NCBI GenBank assembly: GCA_965112735.1
Contig: OZ218960.1
Span: 2,914,001-2,978,000 of the forward strand
Reading direction: 5' to 3'
DNA from: Phaeosaccion multiseriatum
Lineage: Eukaryota > Ochrophyta, other classes
DNA length: 64,000 nt
The notes below the pieces were generated by a model, which saw only the letters and a program-made list of their open reading frames with translations, ran no database searches and had not been told where the DNA came from. Within the stretch, counting starts at the first letter, position 1. Every line of letters starts with the position of its first letter. Shown in pieces: positions 21,442-33,704 of the stretch. Position numbers and translations under genes: made by a program.

Positions 21442-22501
21442 TCACATGAGTGCGCATCCTGTCGCGGAATCCCTCTCCTGCATCATGGCCTCGATGTCCC
21501 CTTGGCTGAAGCTCCTTGGATGCACATCCTCTAGGTTGGGCAGCCCCCTGAAGGCAGCAGGAGCAAGGAGGAGCAGTAGAAGCAGCCGCAGGAGGCGAAG
21601 GAGCAGCAGCAACAAGACCAGGGGGAGCAGCAGCAGCGGCAGCGGTAGCAGGAGGAGCGGCAGGAGAAGGTCAAGGATCAGCAGGAACAGCAGCAGCAGC
21701 AGCAGATCTTTCCTCGAACTACAACAACAACCGAAGGCTAGGCACCACATGTCTATATCGTACCTGCGGCTGTAGAAGAGAATGTAGGCCGACGATGTGA
21801 GCATCTCCTCGTCCTTCAGCGGCGTCACCTGAGCAGTTGGTGATACAGGACAAACCAGCGATGTGAAAAATGCAAGCGAGGGGGAGGGTTGGGTGTGAGG
21901 GGCCGCATCAAAAGGGCGGTAGACGCCTTGTCATTGCATGATTGACTAGTGCATACAGTGCCTACCTCCGAGTCGTTACAGTAGTGCCACTTTCCCGTCT
22001 CTTGTGACTTGATACTGGCCACGTAATGCCCCGCACTCAACGCCCCCAAGTGATGCACCACCGCGTACAAATCGTAGAGCTGCGACTCTGCTGTATCACC
22101 AACTTGTGCTGCTGCTGCTGCTGCTGCTACAGTTTCACCACCTGCTGGTGCAGTATCAACACCTGCTACTGTTGCTGCTGACTCCTCTCCACCCCCGCTT
22201 GCCTCCTCCTGCTGCTGCTGCTGCTGCCTCCCGATCGCGGCCGCCGCTCCTGTATTCCCACCTGCTGCTGCTGGTGCTGCTACTACTGCTGCTCCCGCGT
22301 CGTGGCCACTCCCTCTCTCACTCTCGCAGATCTCCTCCTGGCTTGGTTGTTCAAGTGGTGACACACCGCCGGCTGGCGACTGCTCCACACTGCCCTCCTC
22401 ATGTGCCGCCCCTGCTCCTCTCTCATCCTGCCCCGCAGCTGACCTCACACCCCCCCCTCCAGTTCCTCCTCCTCCTGCTCCTTCTCCTCCTCCTGCTCCT
22501 T

Positions 22502-22542
<41 letters not shown>

Positions 22543-23294
22543 CCTCCTCCTCCTCCTCCTCCTCCTCCTCCTCCTCCTCCTCCTGCTCCTCCTCCTCCTC
22601 CTCCTCCTCCTCCTCCTCCTCCTCCTCCTCCTCCTCCTCTTCCTCCTCCTGTGGAGCTTTGTTGCCCGACCACGTATGGCGAGAGGTCGAGGCCCTTGAT
22701 AGGGAAATTCACAACGTTTCTGAGCTTCCTCCTCGAGTACTGCGTGTACTGGAAGCGCTTGAGGTGGATCACAAGGATGGGAGGGAGGCGCCAAACTCGC
22801 AGTTTCAGCTTGGCTGAGCGGAGTTCCTTACACTTGGAGCAGTAGCCCTACGAGCAAGGGGGGGGGGGGGGATGGCAGTGGAAGGGGGAGGCGAGGGGAG
22901 AGGAGGTACCAAGAGTGAGTGGGAAACGCATGTGTAGGCACAGAGCGAGAGTGACGTACGGTACGGCCTACAGCTGTGCCTGAGAATGCCCTCCCCTCTC
23001 CTCTCCTACCCGTACGCCATGTGTATACCCTCTCCTCTCCTGCCCATATGCCTGTGTATGCCCTCTACTCTCCTGTCTGCGTACGTACACCCTCTCCTCT
23101 CCTGCCCATATGCCTGCCTATCTGTCTCTATCCAGCCACTCACCTCATTGATGGCCTCCTCTGCCGTGAAAGTGTCTAGGCACTTGTGCAGGTTGAGGGG
23201 GCGATTCTCCCTCTCCAGGCACTCCCCCAGAGAGGGGTCCAGCACACACGACAGGGCTTCTGCCGTATCGTACTTCTCCTAAGAGAGGGAGAGA

Positions 23295-23328
<34 letters not shown>

Positions 23329-26300
23329 CACACAGAGAGAGAAAGAGAAAGAGAAGAGAGAAGAGAGACACAGCGTGAAAGAAAGAGAAACAGAGGAAGA
23401 GAAGGAGAGAGAGTGTGTGTCGCCAGAGCACAGCCCAGCATACCACAGCAGGGTCAGGGTCAGGGTCAGGGTCAGGGTCAGGGTCTAGGTCAGGCTCAGG
23501 GTCAAAGGCAGGGTCAGGGTCAGGGTCAGGTTCAGAGACAGGGTCACAGGGTCCGGCTCACTCTGGTCAGGATAAGTCAGACAAGGCATGGTCAGCGTCT
23601 GTCTGGTCAGGCTCTGGTCGGGTGGATGAAGAAAGAATGGCAGTCTAAGCCTCCCCCCCCCAAAAAACCAACCTTCATGACGGTCAGATGCCAGTCCACG
23701 GCCAATGTGTCCCCATCCCTGATGTCCGCCACCTCCTCCTCCGAGTCCGCCACGAGACAGCCCACACAGCCACTCAGCCAGTGGCAGCGACTGCACGCCG
23801 TTCCGCTGCTGTTGACCCTCCGTAGACGGAAACCCCACACCGGCACCGGCCCTGCAAACAGATCCTCTGATGTGAGGCGCGTTTGGGTAGCAGCGGCCTT
23901 CTTCTTCCCCTTCGCTGTGTCCTTCATCTTCCCCGTTCCCCCTCCCCCTCCTCCCCCTCCTCCTCCTCCTCCCCCTCCTCCTCCTCTTCTTGCTGCGGCT
24001 GCGGCTGCTGCTGCTGTAGCTGCCTCTTGCTCGTGTTCCGCCCCCGCCAAGGCCGCTCGGAAACCTTCCTGATAGGCTTGATCCGCCGCCTCCACCACCT
24101 CGTCCACCCCTGGGGCATCCTTCACAAAGCGCCGCAGACGGGCGTACAGCATCTGATACAGAGCCCGGCCGCTGAGGGGAGGGGTGTGGGTGCGTGCGCT
24201 GCTGGCCACACACACAAGCGGAGTGCCGAAGACCTAATGGGGTGGAGGGACACATAAACACACACACACGCGCACACACACATACACAACACACACACAC
24301 ACACACGTGCGTTATGATCGGTGGTACACTGCGCCCCGTACGCTTGCGAGCTGAAACTGGAAACTGAAAGAGAGCCCCACACCCACGCACCTGCACTGTG
24401 TAGGGATTGACAAGAAACCTCTCCCCCCTGGCCAGGCAGCGGTGCAGCACTGCGAATAGAGGAGGGCGGGGCCCCACCTTCACCCGGGGAGGAGGAGGCG
24501 TGGCAGGAGGTGGCAGTGGATGGGGAGGAGAAGGTGGAGGGGGAGGAGGCTCGCTGGAAGGCACGGAAGCGCCACCACTTAAGGGAGCAGCGACAGCAGA
24601 TGGCACACCAGAGGCAGCATCGTCGCAAGGAACAGGAGACACCCCGTCTACCCCGTTCACTCCCCCCACCTCCCCCTCCTCCCCGTCCTCCTCCTGCTCC
24701 TCCTGCCCCTCCTCCTCCTCCTCGTCCGGCAGCCTTCTCTCCAGCTCGAAGATATGCAGCACTTCATTCTCTCTCACAGAGGAGAGCTTGCGCTCCGGTG
24801 AAATGGTCGAAAACACCTTATGCAGCACCACATCCACCACCACCAAGTCCTGAGCTGCCATCCCGGGGCTCAAGTAGCATCGCCGAATGCGCTCAGAACG
24901 TGCACGTGCAGACTCGACCTCCTCGTCCTCGTCCTCCCCGGTCAGAGAGGAGGAAGAGGATACGGAGGAGGAAGAGGAGGAGGAGCAGCTGCGGAGAGAT
25001 GAAACCGACGAGACGGAGAGGGAGCGGCGCGGGTGGACAGCACCAGTCGTGCCAGCGGCATTGGCCTGTGCATCGCTCTCCATCACGCCGCTGTTATCTT
25101 CATCCCCCCCTCCGCCACTCCCCTTCCCGTCTCTCCCTCTTTCTCTTCCTCCGCGTCCTTCCTCTCCACATTGCCCGTCTGGTGCGCCCTCCTCCTCCTC
25201 CTGCTCCGCCACCGCCTCGTCCACACATGGACACTCTTCCTCCCCATGTGGAGTCTCCTCCTTCTCGTCCTCCTCTTCCTCCTCGTCCTCCCCCTCTGCT
25301 CCCCTCCTCCCAGTGGTTAGCAGCTCAATCAAGGCCGTGAGCACATGTCTGACGCTGCCCGTCTTGTCTACCCGAAGACCGCATTTAATCGGGCATTTGG
25401 CCCCATCCAAGGGCACGAATAGGACGTGTACAGAGCGGGCCGAGTCCTCGGGGAGCGGCAGCTGGGGTATTATGGGCATTGGGGGTATTATGGGGATGGA
25501 GGATGGGTATGGACCGCCGAGGATAGAGGAGGAGTATGGGTGCACGAGTACAAGGGGTGGGCACGGAGACGCAATGGGACGAGTGAAGGGAGGGAGGGAA
25601 GGGGGTCGATCAGCGATGGTGTGGCCACTCAGAGAGAGAGAGGGAGAGGAGAGAGAGAGAAAGAGAGAGGAGGGAGGGGGGGGGGTGCACACGCACACAC
25701 ACACATGCACACACGCACACAGACACACGCCCACACACACAAACACACGCAAACGCATGCACGCACACGCGCACGCACACACACGCACACACACGCGCAC
25801 GCACACACACGCACACACACGCAACATGGCCCGACACCAAGTACCTGGAGGAAGGTGAAGGGCTCGAAGCGGGCGGACTCGTAGCCGCACTCTCCACAAG
25901 TCAGTAGAGACTTGAACTGACCGGCGAAGAGCGCCGTCTTAAGAGAGAGGATAGTTGGTGATACAAAGGGGAGAATAAAGTATCAGCCTGCATGCTTGTC
26001 TCTGTCTCCCTCTCAGTCAGTCAGTCAGTCAGTCAGTCACTCAACCACTCACACACTCACCATGATCGAAAAGTCTCTCTTGAGGTGGTTTCTCCACCAG
26101 ATGTCCGCCAGCAAGCTGTCATTGCGGCCGTCACTGCAGCAGAGCAGAGCACATTCACATCAAAGCAAGCAGCAGAGCATTCACATCAAAGCAAGCAGCA
26201 GCAGCAGCAGAAGCAGCAGCAGAGCATTCACATCAAAGCAAGCAGCAGCAGCAGCAGGAGCAGCAGCAGCAGCAGCCAATGAGGGGTGAGTAAGACAGAC

Positions 26301-27555
26301 CGGGCAGACTAGAGAAACCCCTCTCCTAAACCCCATCACTGGGGAACCCCTCTCCTATACCCATCACGTCTCCCTTCCATCTCGGAACTCTACGTCCCTC
26401 CTTCGATTCCACCGACATTCGATATCGACATTGACATTGATATCGATATCCATCTGCATTGATTGGTACTGGATAGGGCATAATAACCGGAACTGAAACT
26501 AGAACTGCAACCGACCTGTCTGGCTGCTCGATGTAGGGCTTCACGGCCACGCGGTTCAGATCCTCGTTGAGACCGTTTAGCAGGAAGGCAAGCAGCTCCT
26601 AGAGAGTCAGTAAGGCAGTGAAGGGGCAGTAAGTCAGCGAGGGGGCAGTATGCCAGTGAAGTCAGCAGCCCCTCTGCAGCAGTCAATACGCACTCGCGGA
26701 GAGGTTGGCCTCCCTCCACTGACTGACTGACTGACTGACTGGCTGACTGACTGACTGACTGGCTGACTGACTGACTGACTACTGACTGACTGACTTACTG
26801 ACCTGTGCGTCGTGCTGATCGTGCCCTGCGAAGACTTCGTTGAACTTGGCGATGGCGTTCTTGAAGCTCTTGGGGGTCACACACGTCCTATTTGTGTGGA
26901 TGGATGAATACCAATTAATGGAGAGGGGGTGGATGAATACCCATAGTTGAAGGGGGAATGGATGGCCATGGGGGTAACGGTTGTGTTGTTGTTACAATAC
27001 AAGTGGTAACGGTTACAGAACAAGTAGTGACGTATCCTACTCCTCCTCTCCTCCACTTGTTCCTTCTTGTGTCTTACGTACTGCCTACGCACTGCCTGCC
27101 CACTGCGTTCCCACTTACTTGTCCGCCGTCCACAGCTCCTGTACCAGTTGGTGATACACCTGCGCAAGCTTCCCCTGCAGGCCCAGCTTGTTCTCCACGT
27201 TGATATCGCCGAGGAAGGCGCCTGAGGTGAAGTACTCCGTGAGAAGGGGCGTGTGACTCAGGCACTGGAGGGGGGGGGGAGGGGACGGGAGAGGGGGAGG
27301 GAGAGGGGGAGGGGGGGTAAGTCCGCTGCCTAGTGATCGTGTCTCGCGACACAGAAACACACTAAAGCGACACGCACACGCACACGCACGCACACGCACG
27401 CACACACATGCACACACGAACACACACGCGCACACACGCATCTGCATGCCTACTACGGACCTGAATGGAGGCGTTCAAGTAGCAACTGTTGCCCAAATTG
27501 TTGAGCCCCACCAAGCCGTTTCCGAGCTTCTGCTGCTGGATCACCAACTGCTGCC

Positions 27556-27587
<32 letters not shown>

Positions 27588-30500
27588 ACCACTGACTGCC
27601 TCTGCTGCCCTGGCTGCCCTGCCAGCCCCTGCTGCCGCTGCTGTATGGCCAACTGCTGCTGATGCCGAGCCTCCTCCTCCTCCTTCTCCTCCTTCGCCGC
27701 CTGCAAGTCCGACTGCAGCTGCGACCTCGGCCATGAGCCATCTGTGAGTGCGATCTCCAACAACAGCAGCTGCCCGTCGTGCAACCCTGCCTCCTCAAGA
27801 GTCTGCCCATCCAACGCCAGCACAGACTGAGCACCAAGTTCCTCCTCTGGAGGGTTGCGGTTGGCGTAGTTCCACAGATGGCAGCGATCGGGCTCCACAT
27901 TGAGCATGGAGCACAAGTGGTGTAGGAGGGCCTCCACAGTCGCCACTCGAGAGAACAAGACCTCCTTGTGGGTCGGGTTGGGTCTCCCCTCGTGGTTGCA
28001 GGTGCATATCTTGAAGGCATACGGGTACAGCTCCAACTCTAGCACCCCTCCTTTGCCCACAATAACACTACGGGGGATGGGCGGCCCCCCTCCGTACCAA
28101 GCCTGCAGAGCGGCCCAAACCCGAGGGGGCAGTACCTCGTAGTGCATGCCGGGGGAGAGTCCGTCAAGTAACTGCCCGCTCCCCGTCTTGCGCATGAGCG
28201 GCCAGTTGGAGATTTGCCCCGGTTGCTGTATCACCACCTGCTTTACTTGATGGTTTCCCGCCACCCCTGACGACGGCCCCCTCCTTGATGCATGCAATGC
28301 TTCCTCTGCTGTACCACCAGCTGCTGCTGCTGCTACTACTGCCGCCGCCCCTCCCGCCCCACCTCCTCCTCCCCTCCTGCCGGTGTTGATGTGCGAGGAG
28401 GAGACGGAGGAGGAGGAGGAGGAGGAGGAGGAGGAGGAGGAGGCGGCAGCAGCGCTCTCGTGGGGGAAGTGCGAGTACCGACACCAAGCCGCCCACCAGG
28501 AAGACTCCACTAGGTACCATTTGGTGCCTTCCGCGCCGTACTTGCACCTCCGGGACGGGGGATGCATGAGCCTGTGGCGCCGCTCAATCTCCACCACCAC
28601 ATTCCTCTCCTGGATTGGCAGCGCTGGCTGAATGCCCAGCTCGGCAGCGCAGAGGAAGAGTAAGTCATAAAGCAGTTGGGAACGCCCCGAGTGGGCCGCA
28701 GTCCACGCCATGAAGCCGGCGAGGCTCACGCACTTGGTGCTATGCACGCTCACACTACTAGCGCCGCCATCTGTGCGCCTTCCGCTGCCGCTGCTTGTGC
28801 TGCTGCGGCTGCTGTTGCGGCTGCTGTTGCTGCTGCCACTCGCTCCCCGGTGATGATGCCCACTCCCACCCCCAATGCTGAAGCTCCTCTTCTTTCTCAT
28901 GCCCCCACCACTGCTCCTCCCCGTCCTGTCATCCCCCCCCCCCCTGGCTTGGCCGTCCTTTTGGAGCAGACCCTCCTCCTCTTGCCCTTGCCTTCGTTGC
29001 CTGTCCTCCAACCCATTCGCTGCTGTATCCCCAACTGCTGCCGTATCACCAACCGCTACCCCTGCTGCCGGTGCCTGCCCGACGGACGCCGCCCGCAGCC
29101 TCTGTCTCGCCCCTGCTCCAGCTCCAGCGTTCTCCTCTCGCGGTACGTCTCCTCCCCCCTCTAAGTGTCGTTTCGGCTGCATCAAAAGTGCCCCCTCTGT
29201 TGCGCCGTACGCTGCTGCTGCCCCTCCTCTTGTCCTTCCAGCTGTCCCTCCTGTTGTCCCTCCTGCTGCCCCTTCTGCTGCCTCACGCTCATCGGACGGA
29301 GGCGGAGTGGGAGTGGGCGTGGGCGTGGGCGCGGGCGGAGATGGGGCAGCAGGTCGTCGCTCTACCACGTACTTGTCCGACAGAGCCGCCAGCTCGTCAA
29401 ACAAGGCGTCCATGATGGCTCTCATACCCACTGTAGGGTCGTAGCCCAAAAGTTTCAGCCCATACGCCACAGGCTCATCTACGTGCCGTCGGTGGTTGTG
29501 TGAGTGGTGGTGGTGGTGGTGGTGGTGACGATGATGCTGGTGGTGGAGGTGGCGGTAATAGTACAGCCGATGACGCTCGCCGCTCGTGGGACCTCCTCCT
29601 CCCCCATCTCCTCCTCCTCCTCCTCCTCCTCCTCCTCCTCCTCCTCCTCCTCCTCCTCCTCCCTCCGCTTCTCCATCTCCTCCTCCCTCCCCTCCTCCTC
29701 CCCCTGAAGAAGAAGCAGATCCCCCCTTGCGTTGCTGTTGCAGCGCCTGAGGCTTCATAGCCTGAGGCTTCATAGCCTGAGGCCGGCTGTTGCTGACCCC
29801 AGGTACCTGGTCCCTGAGGAAGTGGTGCAGGGAGAGAGAGAGGAGCGCGTCCTCCACCTCGTCGTATCCAAGCACGCTGGTGTCAGGATGGAGCGTCAGG
29901 CCAGAGGGGGGAGTTTGAGTTTGAGTTCAGTAGGGGGACCTTCCCCTTTCCCATGTACCGAATACGATACCAAACACAAGAGATCGCTATTGAATGGGAC
30001 AGGGAGAAGAAGTTAAAGATAGGTAGGTAGGTAGGTAGGTAGGTAGGTAGGTAGGTAGGTAGGTAGGTAGGTAGGTAGACAGGAAGGTAGGTAGGTGGGT
30101 GGGTAGGTAGGTGGGTGGGTAGGTAGGTAGGTACGTAGGTAAGTAGGTAGGGAGGAAGGAAGGAGGTAGGTAGGTAGGTAGGTAGGCAGGTAGATAGGTA
30201 GGTAGGTACGTGGGTAGGTCGGTCAAGGTAGGTAGGTAGGTAGGCCGGTAGATAGGCCGGTAAATAGGTAGGTAGGTAGGAAGTAATCAGTGCAGCGATT
30301 GCCGCCTTGTGTCGGCAGGCCCCATCGGTCAGTGGGGAGTCAGTGGGGAGGAGGAGGAGGAGGAGGAGGAGGAGGAGGAGGAGGAGGAGGAGGAGGAGGA
30401 GGAGGAGAATGGCAGTGGGTGCATGCCGACCATAACAACCACCGCCTCTGTTCCCAACTGCCACAGCAAGTGAACTTGCACACTTACCCATCCTCGTCCT

Positions 30501-31018
30501 GATCAAAGACTCTGAAGAGGCAGGCGAGGCGCTCCTCCTCGGCACTCGCTCCGGTAGCCACACACGTGCAGCAAAAGGTCAGCAGGTCCACCACCGTCCA
30601 GTACAGCCGCCCCGACTCACTCTTGGCAAACACTTGAAACACTCGTCGAGATACCTCCTCCTCCATCCGAAGTAAGGGTTGCACCAGCAGCTGACACCAG
30701 GCGGCTTGGTCGAGTCTACCCGACCGACTCTGGTGACAGAGGTGCATGTGCGTTTGTCGTATCTTGTTAACAAAGCCGCCGGACACGCGGAACTTCGTCA
30801 CCACCTTGGCAAGGTCCCTCTCCGGGTTGTACCGCTGCTCCAACTGGCGAATACCCGTGTGGGGCAAGGAGAAGAGCGAGGTGGGGCTGGATGACGAACA
30901 CAAGCACCTAAACCACCGCACCACGAGGTCGCTGGCCGGGCTGCCGCTGTGGCGCTGCTGCAAGATGCGGGCGACAAAGTCGTCCATCGTCAGCACGTCC
31001 GAATCCCACTGCTGCCGC

Positions 31019-31054
<36 letters not shown>

Positions 31055-32019
31055 GGCTGCTGCGGCTGTAGGTAGTACGTGGGGCTCTGCCCCCCCGCAC
31101 GTCCAGGGGGGCCACAATTGCTGGTGCTTGTAGCGCTGTCCGGGCCATTGCTCGCGTCGCTGCCTGCCGTCCCCTCGGTCAGCGCCCCTCCGTCCCCAAG
31201 GAGGCCATACCCGTCGCCGCCATCCATGAGAAAAGAAGACTCCACCTCCCGTCGTCCCTGCTGGTAGACACCGCGACGACTGCCACTGCTGCTGCTGCTG
31301 CTGCTGCTGCTGCCCAAGTGACTGCTGCTTGACCCCAGCCCGTGGAACAGCCAGTCCACGCCAGCAGCCACCACCCGGGGGTCGAAGTGGGTCGCCGGAT
31401 AGACCACTTGCAGCAGCCTGTGCACATCGTCGCGCTGAATCTGCCCCTCCTGCCTAACATCGTAGCAGCGGAAGAGCAGCTTGGCCCAGTCCTCTGTGGA
31501 GCCTCGAAGCATGATTGCCACGCCCGACACGAACTGCTGCTGCGTCAAGTGGCCCTTCCTGCCGGCGTCAAAGGCGTCGAAGAGCTGGTCAGAGGCCGCC
31601 TTGGGCAGCATGGGGAAGGCCGCAAGGAAGTACAGGTGGAAGCTTCGCGGGTCAAGGGTCCCTCCTGCTGCCCCCCCACCCCCTCCCCCTCCTGCTGCCC
31701 CCCCGGCCCCTCCCCACCCCCCTCCCCCCAACCAATACCCGCCCCAGCCGCCTCCACGTGTGGTGCCGCCCGTAACAGGGGTCCCGACGGGCACTCCCCC
31801 ACCATATACACCGTTGCTGCCTGAGCTGACCCCGTTCCCGCCATCTGTGAGCCTGCCGCCGATGCTGCTCTCGCCGCTGCTGTTCCTGTCGCCGTCGCCT
31901 GCCTTGCCTCCCCCCTGCAGCCTACGGAAGGCTGCCTCGACCTCAGCAGTGGTCTGGGCACCGAGCAGGAGCTGTGCATCCTTGTAGGCCACTATTGGCT
32001 TGGAGCCGGACAGACCCAT
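21442..32019 (-). CDS. USP32-like: USP32-like ubiquitin carboxyl-terminal hydrolase
   Basis: This cysteine protease removes ubiquitin from proteins. Thirteen exons join in phase: 32019-30488, 29876-27461, 27264-27119, 26887-26803, 26598-26516, 26133-26061, 25937-25845, 25461-24391, 24233-23673, 23278-23144, 22847-21966, 21828-21764 and 21547-21442, giving 2415 aa. The order matches USP32. An N-myristoylation start (MGLSGSK) is followed by degenerate EF-hands and one good EF loop created by splicing (DQDEDGVLGYDE, about residue 508). Then come a DUSP domain ([14 protein letters not shown], about 955), a ubiquitin-like region, and the USP Cys box ([14 protein letters not shown], about 1310). 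Further on are QHDAQ, a split zinc ribbon (CGEC and YCSKCK), [16 protein letters not shown], and the His box ([20 protein letters not shown], about 2340). It ends in CALM, a CaaX prenylation box, as in human USP32. I chose ATG 32019 over the in-frame 32064 because only it exposes Gly2. Extra length over human USP32 (1604 aa) is Ser, Gln, Gly and Glu runs. Confidence 0.93.
21834..21848 (+). repeat. 16-bp motif copy at a 3' splice site
   Basis: CAGTTGGTGATACAG matches 15 of 16 consensus bases. On the transcribed strand it reads CTGTATCACCAACTG immediately before CTCAG, the acceptor of USP exon 21828-21764. Confidence 0.8.
22090..22104 (-). repeat. 16-bp motif copy in the USP gene
   Basis: GCTGTATCACCAACT matches 15 of 16 bases and is flanked by CTG triplets. 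It is translated as VGDTA on the minus strand. Confidence 0.8.
22477..22640 (-). repeat. (CTC)n triplet repeat coding for poly-Gly in the USP gene
   Basis: A CTC/GAG triplet array within exon 22847-21966 encodes Gly with some Ala and Glu between the HLKRF segment and the His box of the protease. Confidence 0.95.
23447..23552 (+). repeat. (GGGTCA)n hexanucleotide repeat
   Basis: About 17 imperfect copies of a GGGTCA unit lie in a USP intron, next to a (GA)n tract at 23281-23325. Confidence 0.9.
25688..25822 (+). repeat. (CA)n microsatellite
   Basis: An imperfect CACA/CGCA array in the intron between USP exons 25937-25845 and 25461-24391. Confidence 0.95.
26715..26795 (+). repeat. (CTGA)n tetranucleotide repeat
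   Basis: CTGA repeats in a USP intron, ending at the donor of exon 26887-26803. A related CAGT array is at 61375-61514. Confidence 0.95.
27145..27158 (+). repeat. 16-bp motif copy, coding
   Basis: CAGTTGGTGATACA followed by CC matches 14 of 16 bases. On the minus strand it encodes VYHQLVQ in USP exon 27264-27119, a conserved part of the protease domain. Confidence 0.6.
27535..27550 (-). repeat. 16-bp motif copy, coding
   Basis: GCTGGATCACCAACTG has one mismatch. It encodes QLVIQQQ within a Gln-rich run just before the USP Cys box. Confidence 0.8.
28225..29055 (-). repeat. cluster of four degenerate 16-bp motif copies
   Basis: GCTGTATCACCACCTG (28225, one mismatch), GCTGTACCACCAGCTG (28308, two), GCTGTATCCCCAACTG (29022, one) and GCCGTATCACCAACCG (29040, two) all lie in low-complexity parts of USP exon 29876-27461. 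The last two are a tandem pair read as [11 protein letters not shown]. Confidence 0.7.
30018..30285 (+). repeat. (TAGG)n tetranucleotide repeat, about 270 bp
   Basis: A nearly continuous TAGG array lies in the first USP intron, followed by a (GGA)n tract at 30346-30406. Confidence 0.95.
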
Positions 32020-32690
32020 CCGCGCCCAATCCCGCCTGATGCAGAGAGTGTGTGGACTCTGCACTGGCTTGGCCCTGTTCAGTTGCTCGTACCGGCATAG
32101 TAGCGCTGCCCCCGCGGCTCGTTGGGTGCCGGGGAGCCCATTGCAGCCAACAACTCTGCAGCCACTAGCCGAGCTCAGTCACTCATTGATACGAAGGAAG
32201 GCGTTCTCTTCCTCCCTTCTCCTCTTATCGCTCTGCTGCTGCTGAACTGAAGTACATGGAAGGTGCTGATGCTCTGACCTGAGGGAAGATGCCAGGGTGG
32301 GAGAGTCACAGCAGCAGATGGGGGGAGGAGCAGAACAGCAACGTTAGATGCTTTTTAAGGGGAGTCGAGGAGGAGGGGGCGGGGCTTCTTCAAAGCGAGA
32401 TGTGTCGGCGAGAGCGGAAGGCCGCAGAGGAGGGCTCTAACGAGAATAGAAAGTTAAGTAAAGACCACGCAGACTTCCCACACACCACAGGCACACACGT
32501 ACCTCGATGAATGCGAGAGCAAAGCACGAGAGAGATCGGAGAGAGGAAGCGTGGGTGTGGGACGTACGCCTCCAAATGCTTTGTTGGCTTTTCTGATATC
32601 CTTTTCTTCCCCCCCGCCCCCCTCTCCCTTCCTCCCCCTCTGTTCCTTAAGCGCTGGCATCCCATGGGGAGTTGACGCCAGGCTCCTTCG
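32020..32690. promoter_or_regulatory. divergent promoter region, USP32-like and type II membrane protein genes
   Basis: The two genes start in opposite directions 671 bp apart, so this must hold both promoters. A (CTC)- and C-rich stretch is at 32608-32640. No clear TATA box was found. Confidence 0.5.
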
Positions 32691-33551
32691 ATGAGGAGAA
32701 CGTGGTACACGGTACAGAACAGAAGTGGGGAGTATCGGGGCTTGCCCACCGACATTAGCCGTGGCAGTGTCAGTGGTATTGAAAGTGGCACTCGCAGAAG
32801 TACTCTGCACAGCCGATACTCCCAGAGCCATCGCCATTCTTCGAGAGGACTCTTATCGTCGCGATGTGGGTACTGCTGCGGCCGATCGGTGCTGCGTGTG
32901 CTCCTGGCGGTGATCTGCCTTGGATTGGCGCTCGTAAACTTGATGAGTGGGCGGCGGCAACCCCAGACAGGCGTGAAACAGGGCAAGACGGGCAGGGTGG
33001 AGCCTCACGCCGCGCGATCGCGAGTGATAATAGCGGAGTTTGGACGCGTGCTAGCGGCGGCAGAGATAGATGGAGAAGGGGGGAGTCGTGCGGAGAGGAG
33101 GGGGCAGAGCGACGAACACGCCAATGCAGGGGAAAGGGCGAGGAGGAGAGCAGCAGCAGAGGGCAATCTGCAGCGAGAAAAAGAAGAAAACCAGGAAGAA
33201 CAAGAGCTTCGCCGAGGGGCGCAGCAGACCGAGAGGAAGCAGCAGAAGCAGCGTGGGGCGGGGGAGCGGGGGTTGGAGACAGCCCGACATGGGCCGGGGC
33301 AAGAAGAGAAGCAGGGGCAGCAGAGGCTGGCATTTGCAGTGTCGTTTGTCGCCGCTGACATTAGCCATGTGATTGACATGCTCCAGTCGTGGGAGGAGCA
33401 CCCTCCCTGCGACGCCTCCATCTCGAACCCGCCACTGCCGCTACCTAGGGAGGTAGACCTGCTGTTCCTCTTTGACGGAGCGGCGCAGGAGAGGAGCCCC
33501 ATCAAGGGGGAGGACGATGGAGAGATTCTAGAGCTGCTGCGCCAGCAGGTA

Positions 33552-33592
<41 letters not shown>

Positions 33593-33673
33593 TACAATGA
33601 CTGGGGAGGTGGAGGCTTTCGACCGGGAGCGGATCTCAGACTGCTTTTTAAGCCTCAAGCCTCCTGGAAAGCA

Positions 33674-33704
<31 letters not shown>

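Noticed and set aside
23447-23552. Possible interstitial telomere
   Set aside because: The unit is GGGTCA, not TTAGGG or TTTAGGG.
29987-30563. Open frame of repeated YLPT residues on the minus strand
   Set aside because: It is the TAGG tetranucleotide array read as protein, inside a USP intron.
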